Below are positions 10,619-21,752 of a stretch of DNA of 64,000 nucleotides, one piece after another; position 1 is the stretch's first letter; every line of letters starts with the position of its first letter. Source of the DNA: Vermamoeba vermiformis (Eukaryota; Tubulinea; Echinamoebida); contig JBEWZL010000257.1 of assembly GCA_045837725.1 (NCBI GenBank), positions 186,001 to 250,000 of the forward strand, in the 5' to 3' direction. Made by a program: the position numbers and the translations under genes. Below the pieces are notes generated by a model. The model worked only from the letters and a program-made list of their open reading frames with translations, made no database searches and was not told the origin of the DNA.

Positions 10619-12429
10619 ATGGAGACTAACGCGAACAATATTCAGCCAAGCGATTCTTCCACAAAGCAGAAGTTGACCGTGCTCAATATCGGTGTGCTCG
10701 GGCACATCGACAGTGGCAAGACGTCGCTGTGTGCTAGTCTGTCCACGGTATTGTCAACAGCTGCACTGGACAAATCTCCGCAGTCTGTTGAGCGCGGCAT
10801 TACTCTTGACTTGCAGTTCTCTGCTTTCACGCTGGATGTGCCTGAAAATTGTTCAAATCCGAATGTCAGCGGCCACAAAAAAATTCTTGTTTCACTAGTG
10901 GATTGTCCTGGCCATGCGTCATTAATTCGCACTATTATTGGTGGTAAGTCAATTGTACCTGATTTTTAATTGAATTTTTGAATTAAAATTGAATTTATTT
11001 AACTCTCGCACTATCCTAGGCGCGCAAATCATCGACATGGTGCTGCTCGTGATTGATGTCACCAAAGGCATTCAAACACAGACCGCTGAAGGCATTGTGG
11101 TCGCAGAAGTGACTACCAACAAGATGGTGATCGTACTCAACAAGGTGGATCTGCTGCCGCCGAACGAGGCTGAAGCGCGCATGACGAAGGTCACTGCGAC
11201 CATCAAGCGGGCACTGGCCGGCTCCAAGTTCGCCGATGCCCCCATCATCCCCTACGCCGCACGTCCCGCGAGTCCCACCACGAGCAGTGCTGCAGCGCTG
11301 CACGGCGCCATTCTCGCAGCAGCACCGAGTCTGACGCGCACGGACACGGACAGCAAGCACTTCTTGATGCTCGTCGATCACTGCTTTGCACTCAAGGGCA
11401 AGGGCACTGTCTGCACGGGCACGGTGCTGCGCGGAAGTATCTCCGTCGGTCAGTCCGTGGAATTTCCTAATTTGGGTGAGACCAAGAAAGTCAAGTCCAT
11501 TCACATCTTTCACGAGCCACACGACACGGCGCAGCAAGGTGATCGCATTGGCATGTTGGTGACACAACTCGACAGTCAACAGCTCGAGCGCGGCTATGCG
11601 TGCTATCCTGGCGCCATTCACAGCGGCGTGACGCACGTGTTGAGCAGCGTGCAGCAGATCAAGTACTTCAAAGCGGACCTCGCCTCGCAACAAACACTGC
11701 ACGTGACCATTGGCCACTACACCACCACCGCACGACTCGTGTTCATGAACAGTGCCGTGGACCCGAGCAGCAGTGAGTTCGGGGAGTGGTCTGCGCACGA
11801 GTATCCGTACGTGCCTGTCCTGCCCAGTGTCAAGAGCACTGACGCGCAAGTGACACCTGTCAAACACTATCTCGCACTCATCGAGTTCGACAAGCCCATG
11901 TTAGTGCCACCACATGCGCTATTAATAGCCTCAAAGCTCGACGCAGATATTCGTAAGTAGATCTCACTTTGACACGTGTCACGCGCTGACAGTCACGTGA
12001 CAGATCTGAATCAGTGTCGCATTGCCTTCAGCGGTCACGTGATCAGCACGCTGCAGCAGTCGCAGCTCGCGGAGCTCAAGATCTTCAAGACCAAGCACAA
12101 GCGCGGCGAGATTGAGCGTGTAAGTGCACATGTGTTGTCACGTGCCAGGGGACTAACCGCGACAGATGAATGACGAGCGCAATGCCATTGGTCGCAATCT
12201 GTTCAAGAAAGAGACGGACATGAACAAGTTCACCAACATGCACGTGACCATTGAGCGCGAGGGCAGCGTGATTGCGCGCGGTGTGATTGAGGGCGCATTC
12301 GGCAAGAGCGGCAAGTTCAAAGTGCGTCTCAGTCACGTGGAGAGTGGCGTGAGTGTGCAGCCACGTGATCAGATTGTACTGGCACTCAAACGATACACTT
12401 TTGATAAGACCAAGCGCAACTATCAGTAG
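10619..12429 (+). CDS. EEFSEC: Selenocysteine-specific elongation factor eEFSec (SelB)
   Basis: GTPase that delivers Sec-tRNA to ribosomes at UGA codons with SECIS elements. Four exons, 10619-10943, 11020-11952, 12004-12119 and 12166-12429, give 545 residues. Motifs: GHIDSGKT (28-35), ERGITLDLQFS, DCPGHA (95-100), IIGGAQIIDM across the first joint, and NKVD (149-152). The family-specific parts LVDHCFALKGKGTVCTGTVL, KVKSIHIFH and GDRIGMLVTQ follow. Domain IV after the third joint has IGRNLFKKET and GAFGKSGKFKV, matching animal eEFSec, not EF-Tu or eIF2-gamma. Its presence implies that this organism makes selenoproteins; I found none in the window. Intron 2 carries the palindrome TGACACGTGTCA at 11970-11981. 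Confidence 0.96.
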
Positions 12430-12648
12430 ATCTGCGCTGATCGCACTGCTTGTATTAAATCCACTGTACATATTGTCAAATAGAATTCACTGCGAGGTAC
12501 ACTACGCTCATCTGAATATTGAAACTGAAAATGCAAAAATACGAAAAAACAGAAATGCAATTGAGTTGAGTGATTTTCAATTTTACCAACAACGCCGTTA
12601 ATTCAATTCAACTACCACATACACCGCAACACCTCTCCGTTCAGTGTC

Positions 12649-15136
12649 ATGGACGGACTCATTCCAGTGATCAACAAGCTGCAAGATGTATTCAATGCCG
12701 TGGGGGCAGACAGCATTGACTTGCCGCAGATCGTCGTGGTGGGCAGTCAGTCCTCGGGCAAGAGCTCCGTGCTCGAGAACATTGTAGGACGCGACTTCTT
12801 ACCGCGCGGCAGTGGTATTGTCACGCGCCGTCCTCTCGTCTTGCAGCTCATTAACATTCCGTGGGATGGCAAGCCCAAAGGTAATTTTCGTAAATTAAAT
12901 AAAAATACGCAAAATAATAAGCACCCTCGCATCAATATCCTCGACTAGTCCGCGCACTATCCGACTATTTAAAAATGCAAAGACAAGACTGACGCGGTCG
13001 TTGACAGAGTTTGAAGAGTGGGGTGAATTCTTGCACTTGCCTGGCGAGATATTCCACGACTTCCGCAAGATTAAAGAGGAAATTGAGCGCGAGACTGATC
13101 GCCTCGTTGGCAAGAATAAGGGTGTATCACCTGTACCCATCAACTTGAAGATCTACAGTCCGCGCGTGTTGAATCTGACGCTGGTCGATCTGCCGGGCAT
13201 TACGCGCGTGCCAGTCGGAGATCAGCCCTCGGACATTGAAGCGCAATTGCGTCGCATGATCCTGTCGTACATTGAGAAGCCCAACAGCTTGATCTTGGCC
13301 GTCACTCCCGCCAACACAGATCTCACCAACAGCGATGCACTGCAACTCGCGCGCTCAGTGGACTCAGAGGGCACGCGCACGATTGGTGTGGTGTCGAAGA
13401 TCGATCTGATGGACAAGGGCACGCACGCGCTGGACATTCTGCAGGGCCGCGTGGTGCCGCTCAAGCTGGGCTTTGTGGGCGTGGTGAATCGCTCGCAGCA
13501 GGACATCATCACGGAGAAGAGCATTCAGGAGAGTCTGAAGGACGAGCAGAAGTTCTTTGCCAATCATCCGCTCTACAAGCCCATCGCGCACAAGTGTGGC
13601 ACGCCCTATTTGGCCAAGACACTCAACAAGCTGCTCATGAACCACATCCGCAACTGTCTGCCAGATCTCAAGATCCGCATCAACAAGATGCTGCAAGATG
13701 CCAAGCAAGAGCTGCAGAGCTATGGCGACCCCCTCTACGACACGCACAACAGTCAGGGGGCACTGTTGCTGCAGATCCTGACCAAGTTTGCCAGCGATTA
13801 CAAGGACACGATCGATGGCAAATTGACGGACAAACTTTCAGTGAACGAGCTGTACGGTGGTGCGCGCATCAACTACATCTTCTTCGAGGTGTTTGGCTCG
13901 TGCTTGTATCGCATGGATCCGCTGGACGGACTGACGCTGAACGACATTCGCACGGCCATCAAGAACGCCTCGGGTCCGCGCACCTCGCTGTTCGTGCCCG
14001 AAGTGAGCTTTGAACTGCTGGTGAAGAAACAGATTGAACGACTGCTCAAGCCCAGTCTGCAGTGCGTGGACTTGGTGTACGATGAACTGCAGCGCATAGT
14101 CTCGGAGGCGGAGACCAAAGAGCTGCTGCGCTTCAACAATCTGCGCGAGCGCGTGATCGATGTCATGAACATGATGCTGCAACGAGCACGCAAGCCCACG
14201 ATTGAGATGATACAGAATCTGATCAACATTGAGCTCGCCTTCATCAACACGAGTCACCCGGACTTTGTGGGCAGCGAGGGTGCCATCACCCAAGTGATCG
14301 ATGGACTCGCGGAGAAGAAGGTCAAAGATCGGCAGAGTGTCGTCACTGCACTGCCTGTCAGTCCCAGCGTGCCCGTGCCCAACACCAATCAGCCCGTGAC
14401 ACCTGTCACACCTGTCAACCCTGCCAGTGCAGTGCCCGTGCAGCCAGTCAATGCCCAGTCCGTCACACCCTACACCGCCGAGTCACAGTCGCGCAGTGCG
14501 GTGAATGGACAGAGTGCCAGCAACAATCCGCAGTCCTCCAACTTCTTCTCTGCCATATTTGGCAAGCAGACCAGTCCTGCAGCCACACCCAGCACCAGCT
14601 CCACCACTGCGCGCAAGACCAAGTCGGGCTCAGTCTCCTCCACCGCACCGCAGAACACAGTCAACACAGCCCCCGTGAACAACGCGCCCAATCCCTACTC
14701 GCAGTCACCCACCAATCAGTCCATGCTCGCGTCATCCGTCACGCAGAGCACGCAGACACTCAGCAGCAGTGGCTACAGACGACGCGATCGCTTGGACGAA
14801 GTGCCTTCAGTGCTGCAAGCTGGATCTGTCACCACTGACCGCGAGCAGTTTGAAACTGAATTAATTCGCTCGCTGCTCGTGTCTTACTTCAACATTGTGC
14901 GCAAGAACATTCAAGACACCGTGCCCAAGTCCGTGATGCAGTTCTTGGTAAACAGATCCAAGAATGACATTCAAAACGAGCTGGTTAAGTCACTTTACAA
15001 AGAGGAGCTGTTTGACGAGCTGTTGGAGGAGTCGCCTGCCATCGCCTCTCGTCGCAAGGCCTGCAAACAGATGGTAGATATGCTCTCTCGGGCGCAAGAG
15101 ATCTTAAATGAAGTTAGAGACTTTAACATCAAATAA
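12649..15136 (+). CDS. DNM1L: Dynamin-related GTPase, Drp1/Dnm1 type
   Basis: Membrane-fission GTPase of the class that divides mitochondria and peroxisomes. Exons 12649-12880 and 13008-15136 give 786 residues. G1 is GSQSSGKSS (32-40), followed by [13 protein letters not shown], then DLPGIT and a SKIDLMD G4 motif. The middle/stalk domain follows, with [18 protein letters not shown]. There is no pleckstrin-homology domain; in its place, about residues 460-620, lies a low-complexity Q/P/T/S/V stretch like the B-insert of Drp1. The GTPase effector domain closes the protein, with [19 protein letters not shown]. Absence of PH and proline-rich domains favours Drp1/DlpC-type over classical dynamin. 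The 127-bp intron is in phase 1. Confidence 0.95.
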
Positions 15137-15612
15137 GCTTATGTACAATAAAAACAGTTTGCAATATTGTTAGCTCATCGTTAGGTCGTGTGAAAATTAA
15201 CAAAGCCAGACACTCCAGCAATTCATCCCGGCAGTTAAAAGGACTGAAAGTCAATGGCGTACCAAGTTAAAGGTTTCGAATGTTTTGTACCCCTTCATTA
15301 AAAAAGGATTTGCCACCAGTAGTACTTACAACCATATATAGTATGGAGATGCACATAAATTTTTTATTTATTTCGTTACATAAATCAGCCAAATTTCAAG
15401 CTATATTCATTGTGTAGTTGTGTACCAAACGTGCTTAGTTGGGTTCATAAATGTTGCTGTTTTTCCCATTGCATTGTGTCACTCAATGATGATTACTACT
15501 GTCTGCGTTAGATAGTGCAGTGCAGCGGATTCAAGTTAAAATGGTATTGCAGCATAACGAACAAAGTTCGATTATGTACTTTGAAGGCACAGCCCAGACA
15601 GATGAACAATTA

Positions 15613-16068
15613 TTGGTGGCAGGACATCCACCATGGATGAGTCCTAAATTTTTGGTAGCACAATCTTCTGATATTGAGCGCGGTAAATTGTGAACAGACA
15701 GCATGGTGATCCTGGCACAAGATTGGTACAATCCAACGACATATTTTCAAAAATAAAGTTTGCTCAAAGCATTGTCACTATAGGCGCATTTGCACGTTAA
15801 GGTTGCAGTAAAAGAACAAGTCATTGCAGCAAATCAACAGTGTTCTAGTGCGCCATATGCCAGCCTACCTCCAAGTTCTTTGTAGAACATTGCCATTTTC
15901 AGCCTCCAGCGCTTAGCCCAAAGCCTCCTGATGCCAATAGTAGTCCTTCTTCGGTCCGCTGGTGCTAATGGCAAAGTTTGGTATAAGTTGGTCAATTACT
16001 AACATCAGCGGACGGACGCAGGTCCACGTATGGACGAAAAATTTTTGGTGGCAGGACGTCCACCTTGG
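15613..16068 (+). repeat. Direct repeat of about 24 bp, two copies 432 bp apart
   Basis: TTGGTGGCAGGACATCCACC at 15613-15632 recurs at 16045-16064 with one change (ACG for ACA), and the match continues as TGG after one further mismatch. The copies share ATG-AC upstream as well. They could be pieces of one dispersed element inserted twice or a decayed duplication. Confidence 0.6.
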
Positions 16069-16219
16069 TTGTCCACACTAATCGGTGTCTGGGATACAGT
16101 GTGTTGGACAGCCGACCAAGAACAACAAACATCAATGGCATGATGCCTTCTAACTGGGTTCAGGGGAGGATGGCCAATCCAGGGTGGATGACATAGCCAG
16201 CCAGGGTGAGATGTCCAGC

Positions 16220-16281
16220 CCGGCTAAGTTATCCCCCGGACAAGTCTCATGTCCCGGACAAGTAAAAACTTCCGGATAAGT
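16220..16281 (+). repeat. Degenerate tandem array, about 18-bp unit, four copies
   Basis: The core CCGG(A/C)(C/T)AAGT starts at 16220, 16236, 16254 and 16272, a spacing of 16-18 bp. The two middle copies are identical in the core (CCGGACAAGT). The linkers differ in sequence. It lies within the repeat-rich gap. Confidence 0.65.
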
Positions 16282-16427
16282 ATATGGAGGGTTTGCAAAG
16301 AACTTCTTTCTGTGTTGGGTAACTATAATGCACTAAGTAACCATTGTTCATTCAATTATGAACCTATTAGCTGAAAAGGTAACGAAGATCATGCAACTAT
16401 GTGGATCATAATAAATGCTACCCAAAG

Positions 16428-16571
16428 GATTTGAACCCAGACCTCAGTGCGGTTGACGGTTGCCCTTGAGCAGGTACCAAGCCATACAAATAAATAAAAA
16501 TCAGGTATGCCAGCTGGGATTTGAACCTGGGACTTCTGCATGGTTGCCAACCCAAGTTTCCACTACTTGCC
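16428..16571 (-). mobile_element. Two tRNA-like modules, probable SINE remnant
   Basis: On the minus strand two copies of a Pol III B-box core occur 89 bp apart: GGGTTCAAATCC (16439-16428) and GGTTCAAATCC (16527-16517). Each is preceded by an A-box-like stretch, TGGCTTGGTACC (16485-16474) and GGCAAGTAGTGG (16571-16560), about 40 bp upstream, the spacing found in tRNA genes. An A/T-rich linker (TTTTTATTTATTT) separates them. Neither folds as a clear tRNA by eye, so a dimeric tRNA-derived SINE is the better reading. Target-site duplications were not found. Confidence 0.5.
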
Positions 16572-16880
16572 TCTGGAAGCCGAAACGTTGAGGATAGCCG
16601 AGCCAAGCCGGACTGGCCATCTTCCAGGGTCATACCTTCCCTCAAATATCCAAACAAAGATGGGAGTGGTTAGGCGTTTGCATCACTGTAAACTGAGTCA
16701 ATGGAGTGCAGAAAGCAGGCAGATAACAACACCTCAATGGACAGGCATTTTTTCTGGATAGGAGCTCTCCTACTGACAGTAGACCCCAGTTTGGCAGGCA
16801 AAGTCTCCCCCTTGTCCACCAACATCCCCATTTGGCTGGGAAGCAACACGTTCCAATTTCAGTGCTATTCACAATTTATT

Positions 16881-19641
16881 TTACAGTTTTTTCTTTTTGA
16901 CAGGCAGGCTAGCATAGTCAGAAGATATTTTAAACGAGAGCGTCATGTCTTCACTTGATTTCCAATAATACGTCTTTGCAGTGGCCAAACTCATATTGTT
17001 GTCCAACTCCTTGTCGTGACAGCAAATGGTCAAGTACTCCTCAGCCGTGCAAGTGCGTGACTCGTCACTGCAGTGCTTGGGCAGTTCTAGTCCAAGCTTG
17101 TCTTTGACGAGGTACTCTTTGATTTTCTTGATCTTCATTATGCGCAGTGTGGAGAATCTGCTCTTCAATCTGCGACAGGAATGGTCAGTCATGCGGACAA
17201 ACAGCACTGTCGACATCGTGCGTTGAAATTACCCGACACTAATCTTGTCATCTTTGCAGGTGAGGAAGAAGCTGATTTTGTTGTTGGTGCGTGATGGCAC
17301 TTTGTTCTATTCAGTGAATGTCAGCAAGTGTCAAACGTGTCAAACTTGTCAAAAAGTGTCACTCACCAGCAGCAGACAGTCCAATACCCAATTAGGAATC
17401 ATGCGCTCGCGGCCAGTGAGTTCACCAATCGGTGCTCGGAACAATAGTCGTCCCGTGCCCTCTTCGGTAATCATCACGTGACCCTGTGCTGGCAGTGTGA
17501 AAGGTGCCACCACAGGAGCGATCTCCGCCTCGGACTCTTCGGAGCTGTCAGACTCGTCACGACTCGAGCTCGGAGTTTCGGATCTATTATTAGCTGCTGT
17601 TCTATTATTAGTCTCGGGTCGTGCAGTGCCCACCACGACACCAGGGCCCAATCGTGCCGTGTATGTCGTGCTCTGATTTGCCTCGCTGTTCTGTGGCACG
17701 GTGTCACGTGGTGCGGAGGGAGTGTTGTCACGTGCTTCAGTGCTATTATTAGCCTCAGCTTTGTTCTCCACTCTCGCACTCGCATCAGTGCTATTAATAG
17801 CTTCACTCTTGCTGTCACTCTCCTCGCTCGTGCTCGCTTTGTAGCCCGTCAACCAGTGCTCGAACAGTGCCTTGAGCGTGTGTTGACCGAGATTGACTGG
17901 ATGACACGTGTCAGTGCTGCACAGGACTGCACACACACAAGGGTGCACTTACCGACAGGCTCGTCGTGTTCCTTGTCCCCCGGTGGATAAGTGACCTCCA
18001 GGCCTGCATCCGAGGCATACACCTCCGCGCTGAAACACTGCGGGAAGTCCAAGTGCAGTGTGAGGGCACCAGTGCGCGTGTCCACCGAGTACCAGTTGGG
18101 GATGCTCGTCTGCACATCGAGGCACTTGATCCACTCCTCAAAGCTGCGCTCGCCACTCTCGCTCTTGAGATCGCGCTCACACACACCGCGCGTAATGTCC
18201 CACAGCTGCATGGTGCCAGCACTGTCTTGCGTGAGCACGTGACGGCGATCACTGAGCAGATGATGACGAATCAGCCCTGGTCGACCACCCTGACTCCACA
18301 CGGGTCCTGTGCGCAGTGGCACCAGTGACTCGCGCGTCATCTCGCTGTCTTCAACGAGCAGACTGTTGCTATTATTGGCCGCACTATTGTTAGTGGTGGT
18401 GTTGTTGGTGTTGTTCTGCGCATCGATAGAGAATGCACTTGGACTTGTGGCCAGCAGCACCATGCCGTGTGGCACTGTGCCACTCGATTCCGAGTCACGT
18501 GGATCCCACAGCGACATGCCCTGTGTGGTGGAGACCCAAAGACGCGTGTCAGCATCACGTGACTGCGGTGCGAGTGCCAGCACGTGCGCACTCTCCACGC
18601 CAACGAGTGTGCTCTGGTGCGTGGTGAGGTGGGTGCGGAACAGCGCGCGATCACGTCCTGCAGAGTAGAGCTGTGTGTCGTGCAGTGCGAGGGTCCACAC
18701 CGAGTCCTCGTGCATGAGATAGGTGTGCTGACACTTGTGCACGCGCAAGTCCCACACTTTGACCTGTCCGTCGCTGCTGCCACTGATCACCGTGTGTCCC
18801 TCCGCGCTGAACACGAGGGCGCGCACATTGTCGCTGTGGCCCTTCAGCTTCGCACTCCGCTCACCACTGCGCGTGTCCCACACTCGAATCACCGTGTCCG
18901 TGCCTGCAGCAGCGAGCAGTGGCGTGGTGTCAGCGAGGGCGAGTGACCAGAGCGAGGCACGTGACTTGGCGCAGTACTGTGTGGCACTGTGGTGCGGACT
19001 GCTCGTGTCCAGTTCACTCGGGTCCCACAGATAGGCACAGCCGTCCAGACCCGCTGAAGCTGCGTAGCCGTGCACCGAGGACCACTTGAGAGCTTTGACG
19101 TAGTCGTGGTGCCAGGTCCACGTGTGCAACAAGCGATGCGAGAGGTCAGGATCTGTGTTCCAGAGCTTGACCGTGCTGTCTGAACTGCAGGACATTACTG
19201 GTGCAAGAGTACTGTCAGCATGCGTGTCCTATGTGTCTGCAGTCGATTACTACTCACATTTGCAGCCATCAATGAGCACAATGTCATTCACCCAGTCACT
19301 GTGGTGTTCGTACGAGTGGATCAGTTCTGGACTCGCTGTAAACTCGTTCTGTTCATTTTTATATTAGCATATTCGATTGTTCGTATTCAATAAGCTCGAA
19401 TGTTCTCGTTATTGTCTCAAAATAATTTTTTTACCTTTTTGCTTGGATCTAATTTCCACGCTTTAATTGTTGAGTCGCGTCCAGCTGAGTATAGTACATT
19501 ATTTACATCATCCAATGTGATTGCATTGACACCAAAGCAATGTCCTGCATTGAGTTGCGCTGGATGTGGAATGGAATATGATACACGATTCTTCTTGACG
19601 CGGATCAGCGCAGAATTGCCGGGTAGAAGAGGTCGTGCCAT
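16881..19641 (-). CDS. WDR48: WDR48/UAF1, deubiquitinase-activating WD40 protein
   Basis: Activating partner of USP1, USP12 and USP46-type deubiquitinases in DNA repair and endocytosis. Six exons, 19641-19435, 19348-19258, 19197-17953, 17896-17367, 17306-17233 and 17169-16881, give 811 residues. The N terminus reads KNRVSYSIPHP, then GVNAITLDD with LYSAGRDSTIKAW, as in UAF1. Exon 2 carries EHHSDWVNDIVL. Later landmarks are LKGHSDNVRAL, SGSSDGQVKVW, PNWYSVDTRTGALTLHLD and VNLGQHTLKALFEHWL. The C-terminal DUF3337 region ends YYWKSSEDMTLSFK. A Ser/Asn/Glu-rich insert of about 110 residues in exon 4, absent from the human protein, precedes that region. Intron 3 carries the palindrome at 17902-17913. 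The start chosen is the first ATG adjoining the family block; an in-frame extension upstream has no support. Confidence 0.94.
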
Positions 19642-19847
19642 TACAATCGCTGCATATATATCTATATTGTAGTCAACTAGTGCAGTGTGGACATGTGGTG
19701 CTTTATTAAAAGATACTACTATTTTACACTGCGCGCAATTCGCACCTAACTGCGTACAAGACATATATAACACATTGCTGGGTATGTAATACCATCGAGT
19801 ATATGCAACACTAGTACATATCAGTGCTCGTATGATCATCGCAGCGG

Positions 19848-20282
19848 TTATTCATTCGCATCTGGCTGTAAAGAACCGAGTTGAGCTTCGAGGAACGTCT
19901 GTGCGGCCGTTAGTGACTGAATGGTCGTATAATATTTAACTACGGCTATATACGCCCTATAATCGTTAATTATAGCTTACCACTTGGCGCTCGAGCATAT
20001 TTAATTTTTCATTAATTTTCGCGAGTCTGAACTTGGTGGAGGTCTCTAGTGACAATTATCAGCACAATTGCATCACACTATACTATGGCAATATAGGGAC
20101 TATTAACAGCAATATAACGCACCGAATTTGTTCAAAAACTCGACGACTTTCTTCAGATTGGTGTTCACGCCTTCGATCCACTCGCGCTGTTCCCAATCAG
20201 CTTGAATATAGGACTTGCTGCCAGGTGCAGTGCGCTTGAGTGGCGCGACATCGAGGTCTTGCGTCTTGGACTTCTTGGACAT
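19848..20282 (-). CDS. BRK1: BRK1/HSPC300, SCAR/WAVE complex subunit
   Basis: Smallest subunit of the five-protein WAVE regulatory complex that drives Arp2/3-dependent protrusion. Exons 20282-20123, 20045-19981 and 19898-19848 give 91 residues (human 75). The conserved core spans the first joint: QADWEQREWIEGVNTNLKKV, EFLNKFETSTKFRLAKINEK and LNMLERQV, a heptad coiled coil. The N-terminal 20 residues are basic and variable. Start codons of BRK1 and SRP19 are only 50 bp apart. The gene for CYFIP, a partner in the same complex, ends 3.1 kb away. Confidence 0.95.
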
Positions 20283-20332
20283 TGTGCTGTGTTCAATGTA
20301 ATAATAATTAATTTGCTTTGACGAGCGCCACA
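20283..20332. promoter_or_regulatory. 50-bp divergent promoter between BRK1 and SRP19
   Basis: Only 50 bp separate the two start codons. It is A/T-rich (ATGTAATAATAATTAATTTG). The 5' leaders must be extremely short, or the transcripts overlap. Confidence 0.5.
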
Positions 20333-20939
20333 ATGGAGTCCGCACTCAAGGGCAGTGGCTGGATCATATGCTATCCTATATATCTCGATGCTAAGAAGAC
20401 CATCGCTGAGGGCAGACGTATACCCAAAGAGAAAGCTGTAGAAAATCCAACTTTTGAAGAGGTTCAGATGTGCTTGCAAGCTCTCAAGCTCGAACATGTT
20501 GGATTTGTAAGATTATGTTATTCGACGTATTCTATTCCATATATATATACTGATTAATTGATTTTCAAAAATAATTACCAAATATTATTTGGATCAGCCT
20601 CTGACGTCATTTTCGTCGAGCAGTCACCTCAATTAATCGAACACATATTAATCAGCGATATATTATTACTATTATAGCCCGATAAGGCCTATCCACGCGA
20701 CTTTTTACAACAAGGAATGCTCAGAATTCGTGTTCAAGATGCGTCAGGCAACAAGCTATACACGAGTACGTGCCTCATATAGTGCAGTATAATACTGCGC
20801 AATATCCTAATCGCGGGCACATTAATTGATGCGTATTGCAGGACAAGCGCTGTGGCTCAAGCTCGCAGAGATGATCCCGAGTCTAGAGACGCGCAACACC
20901 ACCAACACGAGTGGTGCGGGCAAGAAGAAGAAGAAGTGA
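20333..20939 (+). CDS. SRP19: SRP19, signal recognition particle 19-kDa protein
   Basis: RNA-binding protein that clamps helices 6 and 8 of SRP RNA so SRP54 can bind. Exons 20333-20506, 20678-20765 and 20842-20939 give 119 residues. Family motifs: WIICYPIYLDAKKTIAEGRR followed by IPKEKAVENPT, then KAYPRDFLQQGMLRIRVQD in exon 2 and LWLKLAEMIPSLETR in exon 3. The protein ends in a GAGKKKKK basic tail, usual for SRP19. The stop codon lies 40 bp from that of the DUF952 gene, tail to tail. The first intron, 171 bp, is longer than the rest and AT-rich. Confidence 0.95.
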
Positions 20940-20979
20940 ACTGTAGTAAATAGACGTGTATTTAATATCGCTCTAGTGT

Positions 20980-21540
20980 TTATACTCGTGCTGTCACTGT
21001 CCACACACCCGCTGCCGGATCTTCGGTCAGATCCGAGACTTGAACGACTGCATCTGTGTTCAATGTGCCGTAGAGCTGTCCGCGAGTTAGAACTAATACT
21101 ACGCTGTGGTCGCAATACTCACGTGTGGGAAAGGGGGCTCATTGGGCTCGCTGTATTCGTATTTGAGGGGCGATCGCAGTGCGGATCTGTTGAGTTTGAG
21201 CAAAATAATTCCCTTCTGACCCTTAAAAAATCTATTTAAAGTCCTATAATAATATAGTTATGTATTTGCACTCAAGGTGTATGTTTAGACGTACTTGGGA
21301 TATTGCGCGTCAGTTGAAAAGTGAATGAAGCCTTCCTATGATGCTATTAATACAGTGCTAGTCATGCGGTGCAATCCTTGCCACATTGCTATATATATAT
21401 GTGTATTACATATACAGCAGGGCAGCTGTACGTACCGTGGCGAGTGACTCGTGCGAGTAAGTGCCTGATTGCAGTGCCTTGGTGTAGTCCTCTTCCACCG
21501 CTATGTGATAGACGTACTCGTGATCGGTGGGGTGATTCAT
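20980..21540 (-). CDS. DUF952-family protein
   Basis: Four exons, 21540-21436, 21335-21295, 21243-21123 and 21075-20980, give 120 residues, the full length of this small family. The spliced product shows its signatures: YVYHIAVEEDYTKALQSGTY, then ESLATEGFIHFSTDAQ across the first joint, FKGQKGIILLKLNRSAL in the middle, and PPFPHLYGTLNTDAVVQV at the end. DUF952 proteins are mainly bacterial; as I recall, a solved member is placed in the ADP-ribosylation fold superfamily, but no activity is established. The conserved FIHxS and FPHxYG histidines are both present. The protein is host-like in codon use and has three introns, so any transfer is old. Function is unknown. Confidence 0.85.
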
Positions 21541-21752
21541 TGCTTGCTTATATATATGTCTGGTACTAATGTAGGTGAGGTGAGTTGGTGTGATTGTTAT
21601 TAGCACTCGAATGAACACCTCCACTGAACACCACAACCACACTTAATGCAGTGCATCTACGACTACTATTCACACGTGATTTACTTCACCATTCTGTACA
21701 AATTACAACATAACCAATGAGGGGATGTTTTGATGTCACATCCAACACGTTT

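Larger units (their letters stand above)
15137..16880. other. Long gene-free region with repeat remnants
   Basis: This 1.74-kb gap between the tail ends of the dynamin and WDR48 genes is the most repeat-like part of the window. It has no open frame with a recognisable family. It holds a duplicated 24-bp segment, an 18-bp tandem array and two tRNA-like modules, listed separately. The rest may be an eroded transposable element, but I see no terminal repeats or transposase motif that would classify it. Confidence 0.6.

Noticed and set aside
16418-16657. Minus-strand frame of 79 codons over the SINE-like modules
   Set aside because: The sequence is explained by tRNA-like Pol III promoter modules, and the translation resembles nothing known.
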